Positions 52,438 to 64,000 of a stretch of DNA of 64,000 nucleotides are shown here, in pieces. The stretch is from contig JAHQRK010000003.1 of assembly GCA_019828595.1 (NCBI GenBank), positions 2,232,001 to 2,296,000 on the forward strand, written 5' to 3'. Within the stretch, counting starts at the first letter, position 1. Every line of letters begins with the position of its first letter. Source of the stretch: Aphanomyces cochlioides. Its lineage: Eukaryota > Oomycota > Saprolegniomycetes > Saprolegniales > Verrucalvaceae. The position numbers were made by a program, and so were the translations under genes. The notes below the pieces were generated by a model, which worked only from the letters and a program-made list of their open reading frames with translations, did no database searches and was not told where the DNA came from.

Positions 52438-53365
52438 ATGAGTGACAACAACTTCTCCGATGTCCCAACTGAACTCGTGGACTGGGACCCACAAATCATC
52501 TCCCTCAACACCAATGGCTTCTCCAACAGTCATCGGTACATCCTCGACAAACTATCAAGTGTTCACGACGTTTCCTTTATCCAAGAAACCCGTTTCCGCA
52601 CGCCAAGTCTCCACGACCGTGTTGCGTTCCATTGGCAACGCATCACAAACCACGAAGGCTCTTTGTTCTTTGAAGAGCCTATTTACCCTGAAGTATCCAC
52701 GTCGCCAGCCACTGGAGGTCTGGCTACGTTGATACATCCTCACTCTCCTTTGAAGAACGCCACTCAAGTCCCTCATGACAACCCAGTGCTTCGTGGTCGT
52801 TATCTACAAGTGCGATGTACTCTGGGTCCACTGACAGTCGTTCTCCACAATATCTATGCGCCGGCAGCCTTCCAACAACGAGCAAGTTACTTCGAAGAAT
52901 TGCCACGCGACTTTCCTCCACATGCGCTCCACATTGTTGGAGGAGATTTCAACTGCACTCTCAACAAAGATTTGGATTCGTTGAGACCCAGTACCTCCAC
53001 CATGGCCGGCACCCTTCAACTGGAACAATGGATGCACAGTTTGTCTCTGGTGGATCTGTTTCGCCGTCAAAACCCCGTGGCACGAGCCTTCACAAGTCCC
53101 ACACTCACCAACCGACTTGACTACATCTTTTGTTCGTCCACCTTGGCGGGTCTTCGTCATTGGAAGGCGACGCACATGCCACACGTTCCACAGGCTGACC
53201 ACGTGGCTTGTCGTATCATCACAAAGCGTCAAACATTGCGCCATGGCTCTGGATCATGGAAAGCTCCAACTTGGCTACTTCGTCTACCACGAGCGGCCGA
53301 GATTGTTCATGGATGTCTGGATCGATTTTTGGACAAGTCTCCAACATTCCACAATATCTCCAAGG
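52438..53365 (+). pseudogene. ORF2 N-terminal part (residues 1-309), segment R
   Basis: The ATG at 52438 opens the complete endonuclease domain (ISLNTNGF, FIQETRF, GGDFN, LDYIF, ADHVA) and stops after FHNISK, where S is attached; two foreign codons precede a stop at 53371. The RT is missing. It has one change, FQQRASYF for FQERASYF. The product could be a free endonuclease, but no evidence shows expression. Confidence 0.85.
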
Positions 53366-56300
53366 TTAAATGAGTTGTATTAACCTTATTTTTGAGCAAA
53401 GGCCCTAATGACTTACTAATTTGCCTCGTACTGTATAAATAGAACTTGGAAAACAGAATATGGCAAAGTGGTCATTGAACAGGAGATGAAGTGGTGAGCC
53501 GTCAGCTCACTCATGAAACGACACTGTCAGGAATGGCGTGTTGACGTAACCAGGGGTCCGAAGATAGATGCTTGAGCACATTGAATACCTTGGTGTATCC
53601 CTTCTTGAGAGGGAGATCAACCAGGAGCTGTTGTAGATGTAGCTTGATCAAAGAGGCAGCATGAATGGCAACTTCCATCGGACTCTTCGCTGTGAGGTCG
53701 GGTCGAAAGGTGCGATCGGCACGTTGGAGCCATATTTGATAATACACGCAGGCTCGGACAATCGGCCAGATCTTCAGATAGCCACGGATGTAGTATCCAT
53801 CGGACGGCTTGGGCGTCTCGTAGAACATTTCCAGACAAGTCGACGGAAAGGAACACTCGAGCAGTCGCTGGATTGTCTTGAAGGAATACCAAACAGATTG
53901 ACCATATCCACAAGAGAACAGGAAATGCTCGTACGTCTCATTGACACGACAGAAGACACACGTCGGCTTGGGGTCTTGGTACTGAAACAGATATTGCATG
54001 GCGTTGGCGCGGAGAAGGGTCTTGAAAATGAACTCTCCATATCGAGGGAGAATGTGGTCGGGTTGGAGGAAGGCGGCAAGTTGGGTAAGGCGCTTGGGGT
54101 CTTCGTAAAAGTTGGATGGCAGGTTGAGATGCTTGGTAGGAAGAATGGACGAGCTGACAGCTGGAGAAGCTCTGATCTTAGCCGATTTCGAAGTCGCAAA
54201 CGCCAACAAGATCGGACTCGAGTCAGGGTGAATTATCCAGTGCCATTCCATCCATTCAGAGCTTGGCGTCGGCAAGTGGAACACGGGAGCATCCTCTTCA
54301 GAAACAATCTCAAACAATCGTGATAACTTGGTCACCAAGATTGAGATCCATTGTTTCGTTGGAGGGACAAAATTGGCTTGGCGGCAGGCACGGTTGATTT
54401 TGTCGAACAAGATCGAAGCTGGCCAAACTCGCTGACACGGAGTCAACAAATGCGACAACTTCGTGATGTGAAGCGAAGCCAATACATTGGCTTGGTCTTG
54501 CGTCGATGTAGAGCACTGATCGTATAGGTCTTCGAGTCCAGGCAGATACGAGTTGTGCCAAAGGGGAACATCCAAAGATGAGATGTGATTTGGACAGCCG
54601 TACGGAGTCCAGCGGGATTCAAACCAGCTACTCAATAAGGCTTTCCACATTGGAGTGATATTGGGATTCTTGTACAGTTGTCTGATGAATGCAGAAGAGC
54701 CATTTGCCAAGAGGAGATCTCGGGGGGAACCCCATGGATGAAAAGCCTTCTCGAGGAGAGTATAGCCCGGCGTAATCCAGGCAGACATGGCAGACTTGCG
54801 GGGTGGGGTGGTGATGGCTTGAATGCATCTGATCATGACAGAGCGGTTGTGTTGTTGCCATAAAGCAAGTGCATGGTGCAGGCCTAAGCCACCGGACTTC
54901 TTCGGCATGAATATGATCTCCTTTTTGATCAAACGGAGGCCATGGACAGAGGAGGATGGGTTGATTTCTTCACCATGCATAAATTGAAGCATGGCCTTGT
55001 CGATCTTTTTGGCCAGGTCTTTGTCGGCAGGGACAAAAGCCAGTTGGTACCATAACACAGGCAGACATATGCTGTGCAGGATAGTGACTTTTCCGGCCAT
55101 GGTTCGAGCCTTGTAGAGCCACAAAGACAAGCGAGCCACAAACTTCTCAAACACGTAATTGAAACGTGCCAATGGAGAAAGATTGGGCGCAACCAAGATA
55201 CCAAGAGCCTTCACGGGACTGTCGGAAGTAACTTGTAGTGAGGCAAGGTTCCCATTCAACTGGCTGTAGGTCAGAATTTGGGTCTTGTCTACGTTGAGTC
55301 GGAAACCAGACTTGTCGCAAAAGGTTTGAACCAATGCAAGCTGCCGGTGGAGGCACGTCTCATTTGCCGCATAGAGTTGCGAGTCGTCGGCAAAGTAACT
55401 CCCAGTGTGGTAGCGATCCCCACACTTGATGCCATAGTTGGAGTGTTGCCGTAGGAGTTGGCACATCGGTTCCAAAGCGATCACAAACAGAAGTGGCGAC
55501 AGTGGATCACCTTGCAACACACCGCGTGAGATGTGAACTGGCTTGGACAAGAAGCCGTTCACCAAGATGCGAGACTTGCGGCCCGAGTACAGTACGCGAA
55601 CCATGTCAACAAAGGTTTCGGGAAAGCCATAGTGACGGAGGACGCGGAGCAAGTACGCGTGGTCCACGCGATCAAAAGCTTTCTCAAAGTCAAGCAGTGC
55701 CACCATCGAGGACGGACTGTGTAGTTTGATGTGGTGCAGCATGTCATCCAGTCGTGCAATATTGGTTTGGATATTGCTTCGACGGATAAAGCCTTGCTGG
55801 TCCGGGTGGATGATGTGTCGAATGTGGCGCTGGAGTCGATAAGCCAGAATACTCGTCAGGATTTTCACATCCGTGTTGAGTAGGCTAATGGGCCGATAGT
55901 TCTTGGCTTGTGACTTGGGGCCTTTCTTGTGCAGCAACACCAGCGTACTGACAAGTTGCATGGGAGTCAAGCGAGGGTGAGAATGGAGCTGGTGTGTGAA
56001 TAGCAGCTCCAATACCAACGACCACTTGTGAGGTGCAAGTTTGAGGACTTCGAATGGCAGAGCGTTGGGACCTGGCGCTGAGTTCGAACTGCTGTGTCGA
56101 ATAGCATGATAGAACTCGTTGGCGCGCAAGGGAGCCGACAGCTCTTTCTGGGCTTGCTCTGGCAGTTGCTTGTGTCGAGTCAATGGGGTCAGAAATGACG
56201 ACACTTCGTCTCCAGATCGCTGCACCTCGGGAGCTGCAAACAAGTCCTTGTAGTAGTCGACCAGGACGTCAGACATGCCTTGTTGATTGGAGACAACATT

Positions 56301-57016
56301 TCCATTGACATCCACCAACTCTTTGAAGACTGTCTTCTTCAAGGGGGTAGGGACAGGGGACATGAAGTGGAACTTGGACGAGCGCTCTGCTTTATACAAG
56401 TGAAGTTGGAACGCCTGGTCTTGACGAAACTGCTTGTCTCGATCTTGCAGCTCGTGAATTTGCTTTTGAAGGTCTCGCACTCGATCCACCAGCACTGCAT
56501 CTTGACGCATGTTGGGGACTTGCAAAAGCGAAGCGATCTCGACAGCTAACTTCTTCAACGGCAGACGTTGTTTCTCCAATCGTTGAGAATGGAATTCTTT
56601 GAGTTGGGAGCGGATATCATTGACCAGTATGTCGTAGGCCTTGGAGATATTGTGGAATGTTGGAGACTTGTCCAAAAATCGATCCAGACATCCATGAACA
56701 ATCTCGGCCGCTCGTGGTAGACGAAGTAGCCAAGTTGGAGCTTTCCATGATCCAGAGCCATGGCGCAATGTTTGACGCTTTGTGATGATACGACAAGCCA
56801 CGTGGTCAGCCTGTGGAACGTGTGGCATGTGCGTCGCCTTCCAATGACGAAGACCCGCCAAGGTGGACGAACAAAATATGTAGTCGAGTCGGTTGGTGAG
56901 TGTGGGACTTGTGAAGGTTCTTGCCACGGGGTTTTGACGGCGAAACAGATCCACCAGAGACAAACTGTGCATCCACTGTTCCAGTTGAAGGGTGCCGGCC
57001 ATGGTGGAGGTACTGG
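53366..57016 (-). mobile_element. LINE copy S, 5'-truncated (3651 bp)
   Basis: The copy has a complete 3' UTR (53366-53510) and ORF2 from codon ~184 to the stop. The 5' side ends at GGTACTGG, where the 3' end of T is attached. It is a simple 5'-truncated copy without composite junction. Confidence 0.9.
53511..57016 (-). pseudogene. ORF2, 5'-truncated (residues ~184-1351), copy S
   Basis: Open from TSTMAGTLQLEQW to the normal stop at 53511. The RT (LLDFEKAFD, FADD) and zinc motif are intact. The endonuclease catalytic residues upstream of residue 184, including GGDFN, are missing, so the protein could not nick DNA itself. Small differences: KKEIIFMPKK, HWIIHPDSS. Twelve foreign codons precede it from the T 3' UTR. 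Confidence 0.87.
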
Positions 57017-57161
57017 TTAAATGAGTTGTATTAACCTTATTTTTGAGCAAAGGCCCTAATGACTTACTAATTTGCCTCGTACTGTATAAATAGAACTTGG
57101 AAAACAGAATATGGCAAAGTGGTCATTGAACAGGAGATGAAGTGGTGAGCCGTCAGCTCAC

Positions 57162-60100
57162 TCATGAAACGACGCTGTCAGGAATGGCGTGTTGACGTAA
57201 CCAGGGATCCGAAGATAGATGCTTGAGCACATTGAATACCTTGGTGTATCCCTTCTTGAGAGGGAGATCAACCAGGAGCTGTTGTAGATGTAGCTTGATC
57301 AAAGAGGCAGCATGAATGGCAACTTCCATCGGACTCTTCGCTGTGAGGTCGGGTCGAAAGGTGCGATCGGCACGTTGGAGCCATATTTGATAATACACGC
57401 AGGCTCGGACAATCGGCCAGATCTTCAGATAGCCACGGATGTAGTATCCATCGGACGGCTTGGGCGTCTCGTAGAACATTTCCAGACACGTCGACGGAAA
57501 GGAACACTCGAGCAGTCGCTGGATTGTCTTGAAGAAATACCAAACAGATTGACCATATCCACAAGAGAACAGGAAATGCTCGTACGTCTCATTGACACGA
57601 CAGAAGACACACGTCGGCTTGGGGTCTTGGTACTGAAACAGATATTGCATGGCGTTGGCGCGGAGAAGGGTCTTGAAAATGAACTCTCCATATCGAGGGA
57701 GAATGTGGTCGGGTTGGAGGAAGGCGGCAAGTTGGGTAAGGCGCTTGGGGTCTTCATAAAAGTTGGATGGCAGGTTGAGATGCTTGGTAGGAAGAATGGA
57801 CGAGCTGACAGCTGGAGAAGCTCTGATCTTAGCCGATTTCGAAGTCGCAAGCGCCAACAAGATCGGACTCGAGTCAGGGTGAATCATCCAGTGCCATTCC
57901 ATCCATTCAGAGCTTGGCGTCGGCAAGTGGAACACGGGAGCATCCTCTTCAGAAACAATCTCAAACAATCGTGATAACTTGGTCACCAAGATTGAGATCC
58001 ATTGTTTCGTTGGAGGGACAAAATTGGCTTGGCGGCAGGCACGGTTGATTTTGTCGAACAAGATCGAAGCTGGCCAAACTCGCTGACACGGAGTCAACAA
58101 ATGCGACAACTTCGTGATGTGAAGCGAAGCCAATACATTGGCTTGGTCTTGCGTCGATGTAGAGCACTGATCGTATAGGTCTTCGAGTCCAGGCAGATAC
58201 GAGTTGTGCCAAAGGGGAACATCCAAAGATGAGATGTGATTTGGACAGCCGTACGGAGTCCAGCGGGATTCAAACCAGCTACTCAATAAGGCTTTCCACA
58301 TTGGAGTGATATTGGGATTCTTGTACAGTTGTCTGATGAATGCAGAAGAGCCATTTGCCAAGAGGAGATCTCGGGGGGAACCCCATGGATGAAAAGCCTT
58401 CTCGAGGAGAGTATAGCCCGGCGTAATCCAGGCGGACATCGCAGACTTGCGGGGTGGGGTGGTGATGGCTTGAATGCATCTGATCATGACAGAGCGGTTG
58501 TGTTGTTGCCATAAAGCAAGTGCATGGTGCAGGCCTAAGCCACCGGACTTCTTCGGCATGAATAGGATCTCCTTTTTGATCAAACGGAGGCCATGGACAG
58601 AGGAGGATGGGTTGATTTCTTCACCATGCATAAATTGAAGCATGGCCTTGTCGATCTTTTTGGCCAGGTCTTTGTCGGCAGGGACAAAAGCCAGTTGGTA
58701 CCATAACACAGGCAGACATATGCTGTGCAGGATAGTGACTTTTCCGGCCATGGTTCGAGCCTTGTAGAGCCACAAAGACAAGCGAGCCACAAACTTCTCA
58801 AACACGTAATTGAAACGTGCCAATGGAGAAAGATTGGGCGCAACCAAGATACCAAGAGCCTTCACGGGACTGTCGGAAGTAACTTGTAGTGAGGCAAGGT
58901 TCCCATTCAACTGGCTGTAGGTCAGAATTTGGGTCTTGTCTACGTTGAGTCGGAAACCAGACTTGTCGCAAAAGGTTTGAACCAATGCAAGCTGCCGGTG
59001 GAGGCACGTCTCATTTGCCGCATAGAGTTGCGAGTCGTCGGCAAAGTAACTCCCAGTGTGGTAGCGATCCCCACACTTGATGCCATAGTTGGAGTGTTGC
59101 CGTAGGAGTTGGCACATCGGTTCCAAAGCGATCACAAACAGAAGTGGCGACAGTGGATCACCTTGCAACACACCGCGTGAGATGTGAACTGGCTTGGACA
59201 AGAAGCCGTTCACCAAGATGCGAGACTTGCGGCCCGAGTACAGTACGCGAACCATGTCAACAAAGGTTTCGGGAAAGCCATAGTGACGGAGGACGCGGAG
59301 CAAGTACGCGTGGTCCACGCGATCAAAAGCTTTCTCAAAGTTAAGCAGTGCCACCATCGAGGACGGACTGTGTAGTTTGATGTGGTGCAGCATGTCATCC
59401 AGTCGTGCAATATTGGTTTGGATATTGCTTCGACAGATAAAGCCTTGCTGGTCCGGGTGGATGATGTGTCGAATGTGGCGCTGGAGTCGATAAGCCAGAA
59501 TACTCGTCAGGATTTTCACATCCGTGTTGAGTAGGCTAATGGGCCGATAGTTCTTGGCTTGTGACTTGGGGCCTTTCTTGTGCAGCAACACCAGCGTACT
59601 GACAAGTTGCATGGGAGTCAAGCGAGGGTGAGAATGGAGCTGGTGTGTGAATAGCAGCTCCAATACCAACGACCACTTGTGAGGTGCAAGTTTGAGGACT
59701 TCGAATGGCAGAGCGTTGGGACCTGGCGCTGAGTTCGAACTGCTGTGTCGAATAGCATGATAGAACTCGTTGGCGCGCAAGGGAGCCGACAGCTCTTTCT
59801 GGGCTTGCTCTGGCAGTTGCTTGTGTCGAGTCAATGGGGTCAGAAATGACGACACTTCGTCTCCAGATCGCTGCACCTCGGGAGCTGCAAACAAGTCCTT
59901 GTAGTAGTCGACCAGGACGTCAGACATGCCTTGTTGATTGGAGACAACATTTCCATTGCCATCCACCAACTCTTTGAAGACTGTCTTCTTCAAGGGGGTA
60001 GGGACAGGGGACATGAAGTGGAACTTGGACGAGCGCTCTGCTTTGTACAAGTGAAGTTGGAACGCCTGGTCTTGACGAAACTGCTTGTCTCGATCTTGCA

Positions 60101-61216
60101 GCTCGTGAATTTGCTTTTGAAGGTCTCGCACTCGATCCACCAGCACTGCATCTTGACGCATGTTGGGGACTGCAAAAGCGAAGCGATCTCGACAGCTAAC
60201 TTCTTCAACGGCAGACGTTGTTTCTCCAATCGTTGAGAATGGAATTCTTTGAGTTGGGAGCGGATATCATTGACCAGCATGTCGTAGGCCTTGGAGATAT
60301 TGTGGAATGTTGGAGACTTGTCCAAAAATCGATCCAGACATCCATGAACAATCTCGGCCGCTCGTGGTAGACGAAGTAGCCAAGTTGAAGCTTTCCATGA
60401 TCCAGAGCCATGGCGCAATGTTTGACGCTTTGTGATGATACGACATGCCACGTGGTCAGCCTGTGGAACGTGTGGCATGTGCGTCGCCTTCCAATGACGA
60501 AGACCCGCCAAGGTGGACGAACAAAAGATGTAGTCAAGTCGGTTGGTGAGTGTGGGACTTGTGAAGGTTCTTGCCACGGGGTTTTGACGGCGAAACAGAT
60601 CCACCAGAGACAAACTGCGCATCCATTGTTCCAGTTGAAGGGTGCCGGCCATGGTGGAGGTACTGGGTCTCAACGAATCCAAATCTTTGTTGAGAGTGCA
60701 GTTGAAATCTCCTCCAACAATGTGGAGCGCATGTGGAGGAAAGTCGCGTGGCAATTCTTCGAAGTAACTTGCTCGTTCTTGGAAGGCTGCCGGCGCATAG
60801 ATATTGTGGAGAACGACTGTCAGTGGACCCAGAGTACATCGCACTTGTAGATAACGACCACGAAGCACTGGGTTGTCATGAGGGACTTGAGTGGCGTTCT
60901 TCAAAGGAGAGTGAGGATGTATCAACGTAGCCAGACCTCCAGTGGCTGGCGACGTGGATACTTCAGGGTAAATAGGCTCTTCAAAGAACAAAGAGCCTTC
61001 GTGGTTTGTGATGCGTTGCCAATGGAACGCAACACGGTCGTGGAGACTTGGCGTGCGGAAACGGGTTTCTTGGATAAAGGAAACGTCGTGAACACTTGAT
61101 AGTTTGTTGAGGATGTACCGATGACTGTTGGAGAAGCCATTGGTGTTGAGGGAGATGATTTGTGGGTCCCAGTCCATGAGTTCAGTTGGGACATCGGAGA
61201 AGTTGTTGTCAATCAT
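57162..61216 (-). pseudogene. ORF2 with frameshift and lost RT aspartate, copy T
   Basis: The span is 4055 nt, one base short. A T is missing at 60170-60171 (GGGGACTGC instead of GGGGACTTGC), shifting the frame after about residue 348, between endonuclease and RT. In addition the RT motif A reads LLNFEKAFD: the catalytic Asp626 is Asn (codon at 59340-59342). Other changes are MIDNNFSDVPTELMDW at the N-terminus and FICRSNIQ. The frameshift and the active-site change both argue that this copy cannot encode an active enzyme. Confidence 0.9.
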
Positions 61217-61294
61217 CACGAGTACAGATGAAAATGAGTAGAATGGAGGGGTGAGAGGGGAGGTTGAAATGGATTGAAGCAGGGGATAGAAGCC

Positions 61295-64000
61295 TTAGAG
61301 TTGATCGTCCTCCAAATCGAGGGGATCAATTTCGTCGGCGTTCATGGAGTGGTGAGCTTTGCTGCAGAGCTCGTCGATGTGGTAATTGTTGGTGATGCTT
61401 TTGAGCATCGAGATGGCCGACAAGACGGGAGCCGGCAAAGTGAACTTCTCGAGATTGTCGCTGAAGTTTTCGATCAAAGCAAACAGCGACCAGTCCGTCA
61501 AGCAGTTGGTGTCAGGCAATCTTGTTGCTTCTTGGTTCAATAGAACAGTCAGTGCCTCCGAGTTTGTGTAGAGGTCTGGGGCCCGATTTGAGAGGAATAA
61601 GTCAATCGTAGCAAGTGCAAAGAGGATGCGCTTGATCTCTGGTATGTCCGTGGTCAATTCTTCCAAGATTTCTGACGGGTGAATCTTGTATTGAGCCATG
61701 AAGTTGACGTGATGTTTGTAGTTGTGAGGCTTGCCTTGAGCTTTTAACAAAGCCATCTTGCGCTCAATAGTCTTGGTTGCAACAAGTGACTGAAACAAAC
61801 TGAGGTCTTCATCTTGTGCGTACATAGCATGTGCAACGAGCTGAGGATCATCTCGCAAAATGCGTTGACATTCGGTGATACTGCCTTCGACTTTCTTGTC
61901 TCGAATGATCTTCTTCGCCAATTCGAGGTGGGCTGCAGCAGACTTGTTAAGTCGTTGTTTCTTCGCTTTGCCTTTGGTCTTTTTCGGGCGTGGCGCACTT
62001 GAATCTTCCAATATAATTCGAGGCACTGCAAAGTCTTCAAACGAGAGTTCCACGTCGTCTTCTTCGAGGATATGAAAACGGTTGGATGTCGGCAGGGGAT
62101 CCAAACGTGGGGACGAAGGCAAAGTACGTTTTGGAGCTGGTCCAGACCGGTAGCCCGTTACCAATTGAAGGTCCAGCGAGTTCTTGGGCTGCTCACTTGG
62201 TGGAGCAAGAGCGGGCGATTCGTTGGTAGACATTTCCACATCTTCTTGTTGTTTGTCTTGTCCATTGTTGTTAGGGGGATCGCTGTCACCAGACATATCG
62301 ACATCAGAGCCATGAGAAGGAGCTGTTGGCTGTGGTTGTTCATCTTGACGATCTCCAGATGCCTCAGTTGAGTCGGCCTCGCCTTCCGCATTTGTTCCAG
62401 GGTCTTGGTCATGATCGTCTCCATCATGTTCAGGTTCTTTTTCTCCTGACGGAGGAGATTTTGCCGCTGCCTTGGCCGCTTTTGCCTTCGCTTTTTCAGC
62501 CTTGGCCTCTGCACGTCGTGAAACAATCGACGGAGGCAATGTCTTGTTCAGAGCAGCGATCTTGTGCTGAAACACGACGACAAAAGGCTGACCCGACGGA
62601 TCCGTAATGGTGATTTCGCGTAGTGCGTCGCCGGATTTTGGCACCAGCACTGCAGGAGGCGCAGACGACTTGAAAAAATGACTCTCAAATGCGGCGACTT
62701 GATGTTCTGACCAGCAGTAGGGTTGAATGCTGCTATCACTGACTTGGTCAATGCAGCCATTTTCTTGACAATTGCCTTGGCCATCGAAGGGTGACTGACC
62801 TTGTTGAACGTAACATAGTAGTTGTTGCCATAACGCGAGTATTTGGGAACCAGGAAATCTTTGCCACCAAGTCGAAACGTTGTGCCTCCCATTTCCACGC
62901 ACGTAGACAAGTTGTAACTTGAGATCACAATGGTCTGTGGGTTCTTCTTGTGGATCAAAATGTTCGGAAATTTGGAGCCCCATAACGAACCAGGATTTTC
63001 CTTGACAAATTGATCGCAGATGACTTTTTCGGACCAGTCCTTGTAGGCTTCGCCCAACTTGACTGTGAGCTCGTACACTTGGGACTGGGGGGTGAGCAAA
63101 ATGTTTTCAATGAAGGCGTCCATGTCACCAGAGTCTTTGTAGAATGCGTCCGCCATGGCCTCGCATCGCGCAATATCGTCATCGGCAATAGCATGAGCAC
63201 CAGTGTTGCGATGTTTCGCGCCTTTGGGGGCATTGCCTTGCTTGGAATCTTTCTTGGACGAAGCTGAATCCTTGCCGGGAGTCTTTTGCGTCCATGGATT
63301 GGCCTTTTCAGCGTTTTGTTGCTCTTGATCGCCTTGTATTTTGTCTGCCGCGGTAGGAGGATCAACAGCGCCATTTCCTTGAGCAACGGATTTGTCGACA
63401 ATGTCTTGATTTGACTGGTCATTGTCATTGTTTGTCGATTGTTCCTCTTGAATAACTTCTCCAGGAGTATCACACGGCTTCGCTTGGCCGTTAATGTCGC
63501 CTGACCCATCAACCTCAGAGTGAATTTGAGTATTTCCCTCGTCGGTTAAGGCTTCGGTTTCAGTAGAATCCTTCCCCTCGGCGTCTCCAGAGACCATATC
63601 CACGTCCTCTTGAGATTTTTCTTCTTCCTCTCCCGTTCTAGGAGGCTCAGCACAGGGGGCGACGCGGTTGGTGGCTGCTGGCTCAGTCCCATTGGTCACG
63701 AGAAAGGCCGGGGCCAGACCCCCAGTGACAGGGGTAGAAGGGGAATCCATGCCATCCCCGCAGCACGGTGACTGGGGTACACCATTGCTCCGGCGAGAAC
63801 CCAAATCGGGATACCGCCCCCGCCCCTCCGAAGAGGCCCCTGGGGGGAAGTAGACAGAACCGCAGGGTGTGCCCATAGGGGGGGCCCTCGTAGCCTCTAG
63901 GGCTGGCATGGACCCCGTTTTCTCGCCGCCTTCACTGGGGATCGACTCCAATTGGAGTCCAGGGAAGCAGCCACCACAGGCACAAGGCCCCAGTGGTTCG
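61295..64000 (-). pseudogene. ORF1 with +2 frameshift, partial, copy T
   Basis: The frame starts beyond the window edge and ends at the TAA at 61295. An A run at 62673-62678 has 6 A instead of 4 (TTGAAAAAATG), shifting the frame after VIF at about residue 550; both sides are otherwise open. The upstream part reads on 30-40 codons in the wrong frame to a stop near 62548. It carries the NNDNDQ marker. Confidence 0.87.

Larger units (their letters stand above)
49683..53365 (+). mobile_element. inverted LINE segment R
   Basis: A plus-strand copy begins in ORF1 at codon ~122 (GGCTGCTTCC) and runs through ORF1, spacer and ORF2 to codon 309 (ATCTCCAAGG), where the 3' end of S is attached. It stands head-to-head with Q, with a one-base misfit at the seam (49683). 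The arrangement resembles a twin-primed inverted 5' part of the P/Q unit, longer than D and J. Confidence 0.85.
57017..64000 (-). mobile_element. LINE copy T, continues past the window
   Basis: The 3' terminus is at 57017, followed by the 3' UTR, ORF2, spacer and ORF1 down to about codon 140 at the window edge. Both ORFs carry frameshifts. The element is probably full length, but its 5' end lies outside. Confidence 0.9.

Noticed and set aside
1..64000. Simple tandem repeat or satellite array
   Set aside because: Units differ in length and truncation, and have LINE 3' termini and a target duplication. They are retrotransposed copies, not unequal-crossover repeats, although recombination between copies may add to the pattern.
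1..64000. Giardia GilM/GilT-type or R2-type telomeric elements
   Set aside because: Those carry a C-terminal restriction-like endonuclease. ORF2 here has an N-terminal APE-type endonuclease (FIQETRF, GGDFN, ADH) and an L1-group RT.

Overview
The whole 64 kb window is built from copies of one non-LTR retrotransposon (LINE). No host gene, tRNA, rRNA or unique sequence was found. Every stretch can be assigned to a position in a 7.38-kb element of the L1/Tx1 type. It has a 61-nt 5' leader, then ORF1 (1012 aa, gag-like, low complexity), a 78-nt spacer, and ORF2 (1351 aa: APE-type endonuclease, reverse transcriptase, C-terminal CCHC zinc motif). A ~145-nt 3' UTR follows, without poly(A). The host is a eukaryote, probably a microbial one (oomycete, early-diverging fungus or alga-like protist). 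Base composition looks roughly balanced and all three standard stops end or break frames. I cannot name the species. LINE clusters built from self-insertions are known for Zepp in Chlorella, and Grem-LINE1 elements are known around Mucor centromeres, so a centromeric or subtelomeric location is plausible but unproven.

Layout, left to right (minus strand = sense for most copies): A (1-1449, +) and B (1450-1684, +) are ORF1 fragments. C (1685-6379, -) carries an inverted 5' piece D (6380-6881, +). E (6882-14262, -) is full length, and runs 5' into F (14263-20674, -), which runs into G (20677-24316, -). H (24317-31695, -) is full length, and runs into I (31696-32384, -) and an inverted 5' piece J (32385-33085, +). 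K (33086-39148, -) is interrupted by a plus-strand double insert L+M (36797-38608) with a 15-bp target duplication. P (39149-46527, -) is full length with both ORFs open. It runs into Q (46528-49682, -) and an inverted piece R (49683-53365, +). S (53366-57016, -) is 5'-truncated. T (57017 to the window end, -) is damaged.

The order is regular. Each insertion unit starts at its left with a perfect element 3' terminus, planted after a GG dinucleotide in the unit to its left. Each unit ends at its right in a truncated or inverted 5' segment, into which the next unit is planted. Several units are composites in which the 5' end of one copy is fused to the interior of another. The F/E and I/H fusions share the same breakpoint and a private SNP, so a composite was probably mobilised or copied as a unit.

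How the parts should work together: ORF1 protein would coat the RNA. The ORF2 endonuclease would nick the target (here next to GG), and the RT would prime on the 3' end, which can form a GGTTAA/TTAACC hairpin. A 14-nt inverted repeat links the extreme 5' end with the 3' UTR and could close the RNA into a panhandle. ORF1 and ORF2 lie in the same frame, separated by a single TAA. P is the best candidate for an active copy.
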